In this document: positions 13,035-21,897 of the stretch, one piece after another | Numbering within the stretch: position 1 is the first letter of the stretch | How the letters are laid out: each line of letters starts with the position of its first letter | Assembly: GCA_023053545.1 (NCBI GenBank) | Contig: JAKZAN010000006.1 | Span: forward strand, 8,774,351-8,838,350 | DNA from: Lepidurus packardi | Lineage: Eukaryota > Arthropoda > Branchiopoda > Notostraca > Triopsidae | Direction of reading: 5' to 3' | DNA length: 64,000 bases | Made by a program: the position numbers and the translations under genes | The notes under the pieces: model-generated | Databases searched by the model: none | The model's input: only the letters and a program-made list of their open reading frames with translations | What the model was told of the DNA's origin: nothing

Positions 13035-14886
13035 CTAATCTGGTGGCAAATAAGTAAAGAGCCGATATTTATCTCTGATTAGAGGACGAACGTCCTGGTT
13101 CTGAAACAGGATAAATGGTTATCGAACTGATCGAAACATTACAGGAGAAACATACCACAGCAACCAAGTTTTCCAAAAACGGTAAGACTTTCATCAGTTC
13201 TCTGTCGCTTTGATCGACAAACCAACTTTCAATAGGAATACCGTTTTCCAACTAGCAAGATATTATTATTACGGACAAGTTAGGTTAGGTATTTTAGTAC
13301 CTGATAACCGAAGGCTTGAGGCGAGTTGTCAATTATAATTGTGCGAGATAAATCTCTCCCCAAAATTGTCAAGTCTTTAATGTAATTTCCATTAACGCAC
13401 ACACAATGCTCTCGGAAGAGTCGGTACCTTGCAAAATGTTAGTTAGAAGCGACACGAAAGTGCAACTTATTTTTTTTACTTGATCCACTTTCGCTGCGGA
13501 TCCAGTAAATTTAATAATTTATCGGCGTAAACTTTCTTGGAAGCCGTGAATAAGATAACTTCATATATGCGTGAAACGTGCTCCAAAAACTCCCGGAAAT
13601 ATGGGCGAGTTCGTACGTAAACTTTATACGTTGTATCTTGGAAGAACACTGGGAAAGTAAAAGCCGCATCTTCTAATTCCTGTAGACTGCAATGAACGAG
13701 CGTTTCATCCTTCAAATATCAATAGTTAGCAAATTGTTCAGTCGGATACATTAATATTTACAAGGTCCAGAACGAGCGAAAATGCAGGACTGCTTCTCGT
13801 TTTCAACGGCAGCGCCGGACACCGTCGTCGCATTTCAGGGGTCAGTGGAGGCAAGTGTTTAATAAAATAGTAGGGATCAAATGTTTCCCAATCAGCTTCA
13901 GTCTCTTCTGTTGTCTCCTGCGACGCAGAATAAGTCTGAGTATAAGTTATTATTTTCCGAGACTGCGACACAGAAGTAACGAATGAACTGGAGGGATCTA
14001 AAGTTGTGGAACTGTAACTGACAATCTGCAGCGAGGTGCAATGAGGGGAGTTTTCTTTTTCCTCTTCTGTTTGACCTACAAAATATGAACATTTTACTTG
14101 TACCGATTTCACCATGCAAAAATTTTGGTTCACTACTCAATACGTTACAAAACTGACAAAATATTTCCAAAAACTGTGAAATGTACATAGAATTAAATTA
14201 CCCGTCACTGGCCGTACTTCCTGTTCAATCGTCGTGAACTCTGTGGACAGCACAGTGTCTATTACGACTTCATTCGCACAAGACGTTTCGGAAAGCATGT
14301 CGGTGACTAAACTTATATCAGGAGGGTCTATACAGTCAATTGTCGTATCGCAATTGCTTGCACTGATACGTGACAGGTCTTTGCTTTCAAGTCTTAAGTT
14401 TTTTCTTCTCGTGGGTCTTACACCAGACCTCTTATTTGCGCTCGGATTGTCGGTAAGTCCAGAAGAAACGTTTGATTTTCGAGTTTTCCGTTGCTGATCA
14501 TCAAACTTGGCCTTAACGGGTAATATCTCACAGTTTTCACAACTGTTCTTAGAAGCACGCTTACGAAACGAAACGTCTCTTCGATTGGTTTCAACAGGGT
14601 CCCCAACGGAAGGTTTTTTCGGTCTCAGATTAATGTGTGCTCTAGTATTGCGGCTTCGCAGCTCAATTAAAACTGGGGATATATTGGACTGGTTCGTATG
14701 GGCTTTACGGGTAACGCGGCTACGGAGAATGATCGTGGCTGGTAAGGATGTAATAGCTTTTTTATTTGCTTTCGCAGGTGAACCGTAGTAATTCTTGCTA
14801 CTCATAGCCGTATTAGCAGAAGTACGTTGAAGTCGCGAAGGGACTGCCCTTCTCAATGTTCGCAGACGAGCGTTGCGGATTTTCAT
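13035..14886 (-). CDS. CTDSPL2: CTD small phosphatase-like 2 (SCP4-type, HAD family)
   Basis: Mg2+-dependent Ser/Thr phosphatase of the FCP/SCP group; in vertebrates CTDSPL2/SCP4 acts on nuclear substrates. Six exons: 14202-14886, 13762-14075, 13480-13709, 13301-13427, 13156-13251, 13035-13100; 1,518 nt, 505 residues. The N-terminal half (start [14 protein letters not shown]) is basic and low in complexity, as in the human protein. The phosphatase domain starts after [20 protein letters not shown]. The catalytic DLDET (Asp332 and Asp334) is split by the 13710-13761 intron. Further family blocks are [52 protein letters not shown] and [13 protein letters not shown], and the protein ends [10 protein letters not shown]. 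All catalytic blocks are present. An ATG-initiated short uORF (ATGAAGTGGCC) overlaps the 5' side in another frame. Confidence 0.94.
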
Positions 14887-16065
14887 GGCGAAGGCCACTT
14901 CATGGCCGTCGTTCCAAATAGCGATGATTCCAAATCTGGAGAGCTATTTAAAAAAAAGAAGACGGTCAAGCGATTAGTGGGCGACACATGTAGTAAACTT
15001 TGATAAGCTATGCGTGAAAACACAAATAGACACTCGTGGACACACCACACTCACACCCGCTGACCTAAGAAATCAATACGGGTCGTTACCAACTTATGAC
15101 GCAGACTCAATCTACCGCTAATAATTAGTTTATTCTAAGAAAGCGTTAAATTTAAGTGCGACTCTTGGTTTTTCTTTATATAAACATAATACACATCACA
15201 CAATTAATGTCTTAGCTCAGAATTAGTTTACGTTAGATATGGAGTAGGACGCTTAATGTAGAGCTTGCAGAACGAGCAATAAATTTATTACTACAACCGC
15301 AAGTGACCGGTAGACGTAACGATGTCTCCTTGCATGTACGACATAACAGAAAAGAGACGTACGACATAACAGAGACATAGCCAGGAGCAGAAACATTAAG
15401 GAGTCCTACTTTACAAGAGATTTCCATCCCCTAGGCTAAAATGAATCGATTTTCTCTTCTGTCGTTTACATGCGCGATCACCGAAGCTACTTTTGACAAT
15501 AGTTTCTGAGTTTTAATGATATGGACATGCCAGTGTAAACATTGCGTAAATCCCAGCCTATTGGAAGTTATTAGATTGATAAATTTAAATACAAAACATA
15601 TCTTTGATAGGTCCAACCTAAGAGCAAAGCAATGCTATGTACGTATAAAGAATACCTAAAACCCACATACATAAGTATTACTATTAGCTATTATCAAACT
15701 AACGGCTATCTGAAAGAAAAGGCAAAAATCTCTCATAACCAAGAGAGCATTAATTTAGGTCAAAATTAACAAATGGCCTTAAGACCCAACAACAAAGTAA
15801 AAGCTTAGCCGCACCACAACACTTGAAAATGAGAGCAAATAGTTATTTTTGCTGTTGGAACCTATAACAAATCGCGCAAATATACCTGAAAAGTTCACGA
15901 AAAGACCCGCGCGATTTGACTTCAACACTTCCACATTACCGCCATGTTGGAAACGATTTTCAGAAGCCCAGCCCGCGTTGGTTCCATTCTCTGACGTAAG
16001 GGGTTAACAAAGGGAGGGAAATTCAAACAAAACCGTTTGTAATATTTCCACTCGATGCGCACAGG
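14887..16065. other. Intergenic: CTDSPL2 promoter side and KTI12 3' flank
   Basis: About 1.2 kb. A direct repeat of GTACGACATAACAGA occurs at about 15336-15372. No coding frame with domain support, RNA gene or clear core promoter recognised. Confidence 0.4.
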
Positions 16066-17178
16066 TCACAAATTCGTTTTCAAATACTGAACAAACATAG
16101 TACCGAGTTTTGAAACGTCTTCTATAGTATGAATTTTGGAAAAACTTATAAATTGACGCTTAAGCCTAGATAATTCAGCCATGTTGTAAGACCTTGATAA
16201 CACCAGTTTTTCCGTGGTTGTTGGAAAGGAAAATTCTGCGCCAACACCCGCAGTCTTTTGCATTTCAAGGATATGCTACACAAAGCAAAAATAAACGACG
16301 TGTACAAGAGTCAAACCAGCTAGAGCTTACCATGACTACAGACTGCGTAGATTTATCCAACTCATAAAGGAAGTTTGTGCTTGCCAGAGGTTGCTAAAAA
16401 AAAAAGTCTAATTTTGTTTTTTAAGTAAAAGAAAAGCATACCAACTGCGTAGACTGATTGGGTGTAGGTGCTTTCCTATCAAACAGAGCTTCTGATATTT
16501 CTTCTACGGGTAACTCTTCGTCCGGTACGGCTGTAAATAAGGGTGCATCCCACCGATTCCTGCCTTCTGGAGCCTCATACCTCATAACCAAGGCGTCAAA
16601 GACAGGCTTTTTATATTGCATTTCCTGTGCTCTCGATTCATTCCAGCTCCATGCTTTCTCTGGCAGCACCTCACAGTAAACAGTGACCTGTGTAGTATGA
16701 CAAGCTTTCGACACGCAATAAAGCTCATATCGATATCCTGGAATAGTTTACTTGTATGAATTTCATTCCATCATTTTAATAATAGCTAGGATACCTTTTA
16801 TATAATTTAAACCGTCCAGAATCACAACACTGTCTTCGCCAACAGATCTTTCCACAGCTGCTTTCAGAACTCCTCTCAATTGTTTTTCTTTGTTTGAATC
16901 TAAAGTTGAGAATAAAAGGTACACGAAATACGATAAACTTCCACGAGTAACGTATGACATGTCTAAAATTAAAATGACATGACACCTTATGGGATTCACA
17001 AGCTTTCAATTCAAATCATGTACGACCTACCTAAATAAAAGTTCTTGTCTTGTGCTAAGTCGTTTTCAGAGATAACTTCAACTGTTTTTTTCAAATTGTT
17101 ACTAAGATGTCTTAAAAGTTCCTCCCGTCTTCTCGTTTTACCACTACTTGGTAACCCTGTTATAATTATTAACGGCAT
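16066..17178 (-). CDS. KTI12: KTI12 homologue, P-loop ATPase that regulates Elongator
   Basis: Chromatin/Elongator-associated P-loop protein required for wobble-uridine tRNA modification. Five exons: 17031-17178, 16795-16899, 16442-16737, 16331-16393, 16066-16275; 822 nt, 273 residues, shorter than human (about 354). The start MPLIIITGLPSSGKTRRREE places Walker A (GLPSSGKT) at residues 8-15. VVILDGLNYIKG (74-85) is Walker B plus the family's DGLNYIKG signature. YRYELYCVSKACHTTQVTVY follows, and a RYEAPEGRNRWDAPLF block is diagnostic of KTI12/PSTK-like kinases. The C-terminal helical part is compact and replaces the longer vertebrate insert. Start choice is supported by Walker A lying at the extreme N-terminus, as in the family. 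The nearby tRNA-Ala array is probably coincidental to its role in tRNA modification. Confidence 0.93.
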
Positions 17179-17609
17179 CTCGCCGGAATTTTAGCACGTT
17201 TTAATGTTTACTTGGCTAAAAGAGTAGCATAAGCGTGTGTGGATGAAACGCGAAACACGAAATAGTACAACGCCAAATGATCCTACGAAACTGCGCTAGC
17301 GAAATCCAGCGAAACGTGGTAGAATGCAAAACTATTTCTAAGATCGTAGTCCTTATCTTGATTATCTAGATTGTAGTCCTTATCTAGATATAAGACCTTT
17401 TTTTTACTCGGTCAATTTCTAACTCTCTTTTGGACTCTTTAACTTTACTTCTCGTCCAAAAAACCTTTTGACAATCCGAACCATAACATCTGTAAGAACG
17501 CTTTCTTACGTATGCAAGGAATGTTTACAAGTATTTCGGTTAAGATTACTTGTGCACTTGGTGACTTAATTGCTATATATTTCCCCCATTCTTTGCATTA
17601 TAGCAAGGA
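17179..17609. other. KTI12 5' flank, no gene
   Basis: About 430 bp. Contains a short imperfect duplication (GTAGTCCTTATCT at about 17346 and 17371). It separates the KTI12 start from the transposon block. No terminal inverted repeat of the downstream Tigger-like remnant could be found here. Confidence 0.4.
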
Positions 17610-18610
17610 ATGGCTGTAAAAGGAATGTCTGTAAAAGAAGCCGTACCAAAAAGCTGCAGGAGAGTAAATTATACCAGAAATATGGTTCTGGTGAAAACGG
17701 AAAAGTTATTACTTCAGCGGATACAAGGCAATAACAATAAGCACATAGATATGGACATGGGCATCATTCGAATGAAGGATTTGTAAATTTTTGATCAGTT
17801 GGAAAAACCAAACGATGAAAAGCAAAATGAAGAAGGTGACGAAGTTGATGGAGAGCAGTCATTTTCTTTCGTTGCTAGCAAAAGCTGGTTTGACAAATTC
17901 AAAAAAGATACAATTTACATAACCTCAAGTTTGTGGGCGAAGCAGCCAGTGCTGACAACGAAGGAGTTGCTGAATGCGTAAAATCTTTTAACGTGTTGTG
18001 TGAAAATAATGTACAGTCCCCAGCAAGTATTCAATGCAGACGAAACCGGACTGGGCTGGAAACGTATGGAAAGTCGTTAAGTTCATATTAAAAGAAGAGA
18101 GCACGGCTTCAGGTCTCAAATCCGCTAAAGATAGGTTAACGCTGCTTTTCTGCGGAAATGCCATTGGTGATTACAAATGCAAACCACTTTAATTTACCAC
18201 TCGGCTAATCCACGAGTTTTCAAGCATGTGGATAAATCTCACCTTCCAATCCACTGGAGATTTAATAAAAAATCACGGATGACAGCCAGTTTGTTTGAAG
18301 ATTGGTTTACGAACATCTTTTGTCCGGAAGTTGGAAAACACTGTCATGCTCAGGACATTCCTTTCAAGATACTGTTGCTGCTGGACAATGCCCCTAGCCA
18401 TCCTGTCCATCTTGGGCAGTCTTAATGTGGAAGTAAGTTTTTGGGCCCCTAACACGACTTCGTTGATACAGCCCACGGACCAGGGCGTAATAGCAACTTT
18501 CAAGAAATATTATCTGAAACACACCTGTCAACATATTTTTGATAAGCTGGAGGCCGAGAAAGGTGTTACATTGAGAGAAATTTGGCGCAATTACAATTTG
18601 ACGCAAAGAT
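17610..18610 (+). pseudogene. Decayed Tigger/pogo-type DDE transposase
   Basis: Plus-strand remains of a Tc1/mariner-superfamily pogo (Tigger) transposase with a CENP-B-like N-terminal part. Readable blocks in order: FVASKSWFDKFKK (CENP-B-type HTH), the first catalytic Asp in FNADETG (18039-18041), LIYHSANPRVFK, the second Asp in LLLLDNAPSHP (18384-18386), and the third in QPTDQGVIATFKKYYL (18478-18480). The blocks lie in different frames: the frame shifts near 17910, and again near 18420 before the third Asp, and stops interrupt. It is therefore inactive. No terminal inverted repeats were found. The homology ends where tRNA-array spacer sequence begins (about 18615), so the element was truncated at, or overlapped by, the array edge. 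Confidence 0.85.
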
Positions 18611-18629
18611 TGAAAACTAAACATAGACC

Positions 18630-18700
18630 TGGAAGCGGGGTATAATTCCTCGTGCCTCTCGCATGCCAAGCGAGCGCTCTATCATTTGAGCTACACCCCG
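18630..18700 (-). pseudogene. Degenerate tRNA-Ala-like copy (anticodon GGC)
   Basis: First unit of the array. The anticodon arm is intact but the loop is TTGGCAT, anticodon GGC instead of AGC. The acceptor 3' strand is two nt shorter (GGAAG in place of GGAGATG) and no longer pairs well. The T stem has an A:C mismatch and the T loop reads AATTATA instead of ATCGATA, which also destroys the internal B box. The D arm carries G-to-A (AATGATAGAGC). Probably a pseudogene. Confidence 0.8.
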
Positions 18701-18829
18701 CTGAGGTGGAACTTTGTTGATACAAAAGGTTTCGGTATGCACCAGTTCAAAAAAGTCATTAACATTTCCAGGAGCTTAAACACTGGAAATGCATGTGTGT
18801 TAAGACATATTTAAGAAAAACATAATTCT

Positions 18830-18902
18830 TGGAGATGCGGAGTATCGATCTCCGTGCCTCTCGCATGCTAAGCGAGCGCTCTACCATTTGAGCTACACCC
18901 CC
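18830..18902 (-). tRNA. tRNA-Ala (AGC), type B unit
   Basis: Complete cloverleaf of 73 nt including the discriminator A. Acceptor GGGGGTG/CATCTCC, D arm TAGCTCAAATGGTAGAGC, anticodon stem CTCGC/GCGAG around TTAGCAT. T arm CGGAG-ATCGATA-CTCCG, a compensated variant of the CGGGG/CCCCG stem in type A genes. No intron. Pol III terminator TTTTC lies about 11 nt downstream on the minus strand. Confidence 0.96.
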
Positions 18903-19042
18903 GTTAGATGGTGCTGGGTTGTTGAGCAAGTCGCTTCCATGTTACGCACCCATTTTTTTTTATAAAGTAACTAATCTTTCCACTAACTTGCTCATAAAAA
19001 TTTATATACATTCCTTAGGAAAATTAAAGAAAAATACAAGCC

Positions 19043-19115
19043 TGGAGATGCGGGGTATCGATCCCCGTGCCTCTCGCATGCTAAGCGAGCGCTCTACCAT
19101 TTGAGCTACACCCCC
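19043..19115 (-). tRNA. tRNA-Ala (AGC), type A unit
   Basis: Complete 73-nt cloverleaf; T arm CGGGG-ATCGATA-CCCCG, anticodon loop TTAGCAT. T5 terminator (TATTTTTC) about 8 nt downstream on the minus strand. Its 5' spacer, to the right, is interrupted by the 1,236-bp transposon at 19183, leaving only about 65 bp of native 5' flank. Confidence 0.96.
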
Positions 19116-19182
19116 GTTAGATGGTGTTGCTTTGTTGAACAAGTCGCTTCCATGGTACGCACCCGTTTTTATTTATAAAGTA

Positions 19183-20418
19183 CAGTGGAACCTCTCTTAA
19201 CGAGCATAATTCGTTCCAGAATCTTGCTCGTTATGTGAAACACTCGTTAAGCGAAACTGAGTTTCCCATATAAAACAATGTAAAACACGATAATGCGTTC
19301 CATGCGAAATAGCTTTTTTAATGTTTATTCAAATAAAATTACAGGTGCATGCTTATAAATCGATAAAGATCGTAACAACCTGGAAAAAAAGATTTTCAAA
19401 AATCGAAACTAGCTTATTATTTATTAATTTATGACAAATAATTAATTCTTTTTTAATAGAAAGCTGTCTAGAGACACTTGTTTTTTCCGACTCTTTAAAA
19501 TGTGGTAAAAATGTGACACGGCATTATCAGTGAACAAATTTGTAGCACGCATAGCCACCTCCTTTTTAGGATGATGCTTCTCAATGTACGATGAAACAGT
19601 TTCCCATGCTTTCAGCATTTCTCTTATTGCACAAGAAGATTGTTCCTCTGCTACATCCTATTCCTCCACTAACAAACTCTCCTTCATAACTTCTTGCTGT
19701 GAAATACGATCCAACTCCATAAGCTCTTCAGTGGTCAGCTCTTGATTGTGCTCTTCCACAAGCTCTTCAATATCATTGTTATCCACCTCCAGTCCCATGA
19801 TATTAGCCAAAGATACAATCTCGTTGACTGTAGACTCTACAGGTACTGTTTCAAATTCACATTCGTGAACGCTCTCTGGCCAAAGCTTCTTCCAAGCAGA
19901 AAAGAGGGTCCTCTTGGTAACCCCTTCCCACGCCTTGTCAATCATCTTGAGGCAAGCAACGATGTAAAAGTGGTCTTTCCAAAACTCTCTGAGAGTGAGA
20001 TTTGTTCCTTCAGTCACCTCAAAACAACGCTCGAAAGGAGTTTTGTGTACAGTTTCTTAAAGTTGGAAATAACCTGCTGGTCCGTAGGCCGGAGTAACGG
20101 AGTGGTGTTGGGAGGCAAAAACTGGATCCTGATGAAATTAAATTCCTCATTGATATCGTCTTGTAGGCCTAGAGGATGGGCGGGTGCGTTGTCATAACGA
20201 GCAAGACAAGGAGTGTCAGATTCATCTCAACCAAATATTTTTTCACAGAAGGACCAAACACTCCATTGATCTCATACGTTACGTGACTTCCCTTTCTGCG
20301 TCACTCGTTATGCGAAATGTCGCTCGTTAAGGGAGCAATTTTTTCAATTTTTTTTTTTTGCTCGTTATGCGAATTACTCGTATGAAATGAGAGGTGCTCC
20401 TTAAGAGAGGTTCCACTG
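19183..20418 (-). mobile_element. Tigger/pogo-type DNA transposon with TIRs and TA duplication
   Basis: Bounded by perfect 18-bp terminal inverted repeats, CAGTGGAACCTCTCTTAA, at 19183-19200 and in reverse complement at 20401-20418. TA dinucleotides flank both sides (19181-19182 and 20419-20420), the target duplication of Tc1/mariner elements. Both ends carry further inward copies of a CTCGTTA(A/T)GCGAA-like motif, which may be transposase-binding repeats. At 1,236 bp it is half the size of a full Tigger and keeps only the C-terminal transposase region on the minus strand. Other array units give the empty site AAAGTAACTAATC. It cannot move by itself. Confidence 0.95.
19658..20017 (-). pseudogene. 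C-terminal fragment of a Tigger-type transposase
   Basis: Open frame of about 119 residues inside the TIR element, with blocks LTLREFWKDHFYIVACLKMI, TLFSAWKKLWPE and EELVEEHNQELTTEELMELD typical of the acidic C-terminal region after the DDE domain of pogo/Tigger transposases. Further upstream (about 20040-20130) are shifted fragments with PTDQQVISNFKKLYTK, the third-Asp block. The catalytic N-terminal two thirds are absent, so no active enzyme can be made. Confidence 0.85.
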
Positions 20419-20489
20419 TAACTAATCTTTCTACTAACTTGCTCATAAAAATTTATATTCCTTAGAAAAATTAAAGAAATATACAAGCC

Positions 20490-20562
20490 TGGAGATGCGG
20501 GGTATCGATCCCCGTGCCTCTCGCATGCTAAGCGAGCGCTCTACCATTTGAGCTACACCCCC
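20490..20562 (-). tRNA. tRNA-Ala (AGC), type A unit
   Basis: Complete 73-nt gene, same sequence class as the copy at 19043 (T arm CGGGG/CCCCG). First unit to the right of the inserted transposon; its downstream minus-strand flank begins about 70 bp from the element's end. Confidence 0.96.
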
Positions 20563-20702
20563 GTTAGATGGTGCTGCTTTCTTGAACAAGTCGCTTCCAT
20601 GGTACGCACCCGTTTTTGAATAAAGTAACTAATCTTTCCACTGACTTGCTCATAAAAATTTACATATATTCCTTAGAAAAAAATTAAAGAAAAATACAAG
20701 CC

Positions 20703-20775
20703 TGGAGATGCGGGGTATCGATCCCCGTGCCTCTCGCATGCTAAGCGAGCGCTCTACCATTTGAGCTACACCCCC
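20703..20775 (-). tRNA. tRNA-Ala (AGC), type A unit
   Basis: Complete 73-nt gene with T arm CGGGG/CCCCG. The base just outside the 5' end differs from most neighbours (CGGTAG instead of CGTTAG on the plus strand), a private spacer change. Terminator T5 is just downstream. Confidence 0.96.
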
Positions 20776-20913
20776 GGTAGATGGTGCTGCTTTGTTGAAG
20801 AAATCGCTTCCATGGTACGCACCCGTTTTTTAAAATAAAGTAACTAATCTTTCCACTAACTTGCTCATAAGAATTTATACATTCCTTACAAAAATTTAAG
20901 AAAACATAATTCT

Positions 20914-20986
20914 TGGAGATGCGGAGTATCGATCTCCGTGCCTCTCGCATGCTAAGCGAGCGCTCTACCATTTGAGCTACACCCCC
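20914..20986 (-). tRNA. tRNA-Ala (AGC), type B unit
   Basis: Complete 73-nt gene with the compensated T stem CGGAG/CTCCG. It is the B half of a B-A dimer shared with 18830-19115 and 21336-21621. Confidence 0.96.
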
Positions 20987-21125
20987 GTTAGATGGTGCTG
21001 GGTTGTTGAGCAAGTCGCTTCCATGTTACGCACCCATTTTTCTTATAAAGTAACTAATCTTTCCACTAACTTGCTCATAAAAATGTATATACATTCCTTA
21101 GGAAAATCAAAGAAAAATACAAGCC

Positions 21126-21198
21126 TGGAGATGCGGGGTATCGATCCCCGTGCCTCTCGCATGCTAAGCGAGCGCTCTACCATTTGAGCTACACCCCC
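21126..21198 (-). tRNA. tRNA-Ala (AGC), type A unit
   Basis: Complete 73-nt gene with T arm CGGGG/CCCCG; the A half of a B-A dimer. Downstream T5 run present on the minus strand. Confidence 0.96.
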
Positions 21199-21335
21199 GT
21201 TAGATGGTGTTGCTTTGTTGAACAAGTTGCTTCCATGGTACGCACCCGTTTTTTTAATAAAGTAACTAATCTTTCCACTAACTTGCTCATAAGAATTTAT
21301 ACAATCCTTACAAAAATTTAAGAAAACATAATTCT

Positions 21336-21408
21336 TGGAGATGCGGAGTATCGATCTCCGTGCCTCTCGCATGCTAAGCGAGCGCTCTACCATTTGAGCT
21401 ACACCCCC
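21336..21408 (-). tRNA. tRNA-Ala (AGC), type B unit
   Basis: Complete 73-nt gene with T arm CGGAG/CTCCG. Gene and flank are near-identical to the copies at 18830 and 20914. Confidence 0.96.
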
Positions 21409-21548
21409 GTTAGATGGTGCTGGGTTGTTGAGCAAGTCGCTTCCATGTTACGCACCCATTTTTTTTTATAAAGTAACTAATCTTTCCACTAACTTGCTCA
21501 TAAAAATTTATATACATTCCTTAGGAAAATTAAAGAAAAATACAAGCC

Positions 21549-21621
21549 TGGAGATGCGGGGTATCGATCCCCGTGCCTCTCGCATGCTAAGCGAGCGCTC
21601 TACCATTTGAGCTACACCCCC
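21549..21621 (-). tRNA. tRNA-Ala (AGC), type A unit
   Basis: Complete 73-nt gene with T arm CGGGG/CCCCG; the A half of the third B-A dimer. Confidence 0.96.
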
Positions 21622-21762
21622 GTTAGATGGTGTTGCTTTGTTGAACAAGTTGCTTCCATGGTACGCACCCGTTTTTTTAATAAAGTAACTAATCTTTCCG
21701 CTAACTTTCCACTAACATAAGAATTTATATATTCCTTAGAAAAGTTAAAGAAAAATAAAAGC

Positions 21763-21835
21763 TGGAGATGCGGGGTATCGATCCCCGTGCCTCTCGCATG
21801 CTAAGCGAGCGCTCTACCATTTGAGCTACACCCCC
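21763..21835 (-). tRNA. tRNA-Ala (AGC), last unit of the array
   Basis: Complete 73-nt type A gene. The flank to its right diverges from the array consensus after GTTAG and runs into a second pogo-like element at 21898. Its left spacer carries a small local duplication (TTTCCGCTAACTTTCCACTAAC). Confidence 0.95.
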
Positions 21836-21897
21836 GTTAGCTAGTCCTGCGGTTCTTCCAGTGAAATCGAGTAGTACCCACCCGGCTTAAAAAAGTA

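Larger units (their letters stand above)
18615..21895. repeat. Tandem array of about 212-bp units, each with a tRNA-Ala gene
   Basis: Ten units, each consisting of a 73-nt tRNA-Ala gene plus about 139 nt of spacer. Start-to-start distances are 200, 213, 1447 (transposon inserted), 213, 211, 212, 210, 213 and 214 nt. Spacers share motifs such as ACTAATCTTTCCACTAACTT, CTTCCATG and GTACGCACCCG. Two unit types alternate in part: type A (before the gene ATACAAGCC; after it GTTGCTTTGTTGAAC) and type B (ACATAATTCT; GCTGGGTTGTTGAGC). B-A pairs at 18830, 20914 and 21336 are almost identical, which indicates duplication of a dimer by unequal exchange. Confidence 0.93.

Noticed and set aside
18615-21895. 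Regular direct repeats with spacers, superficially like a CRISPR array
   Set aside because: The repeats are 73-nt tRNA-Ala genes with cloverleaf structure, spacers are also conserved, and the host genome is eukaryotic.
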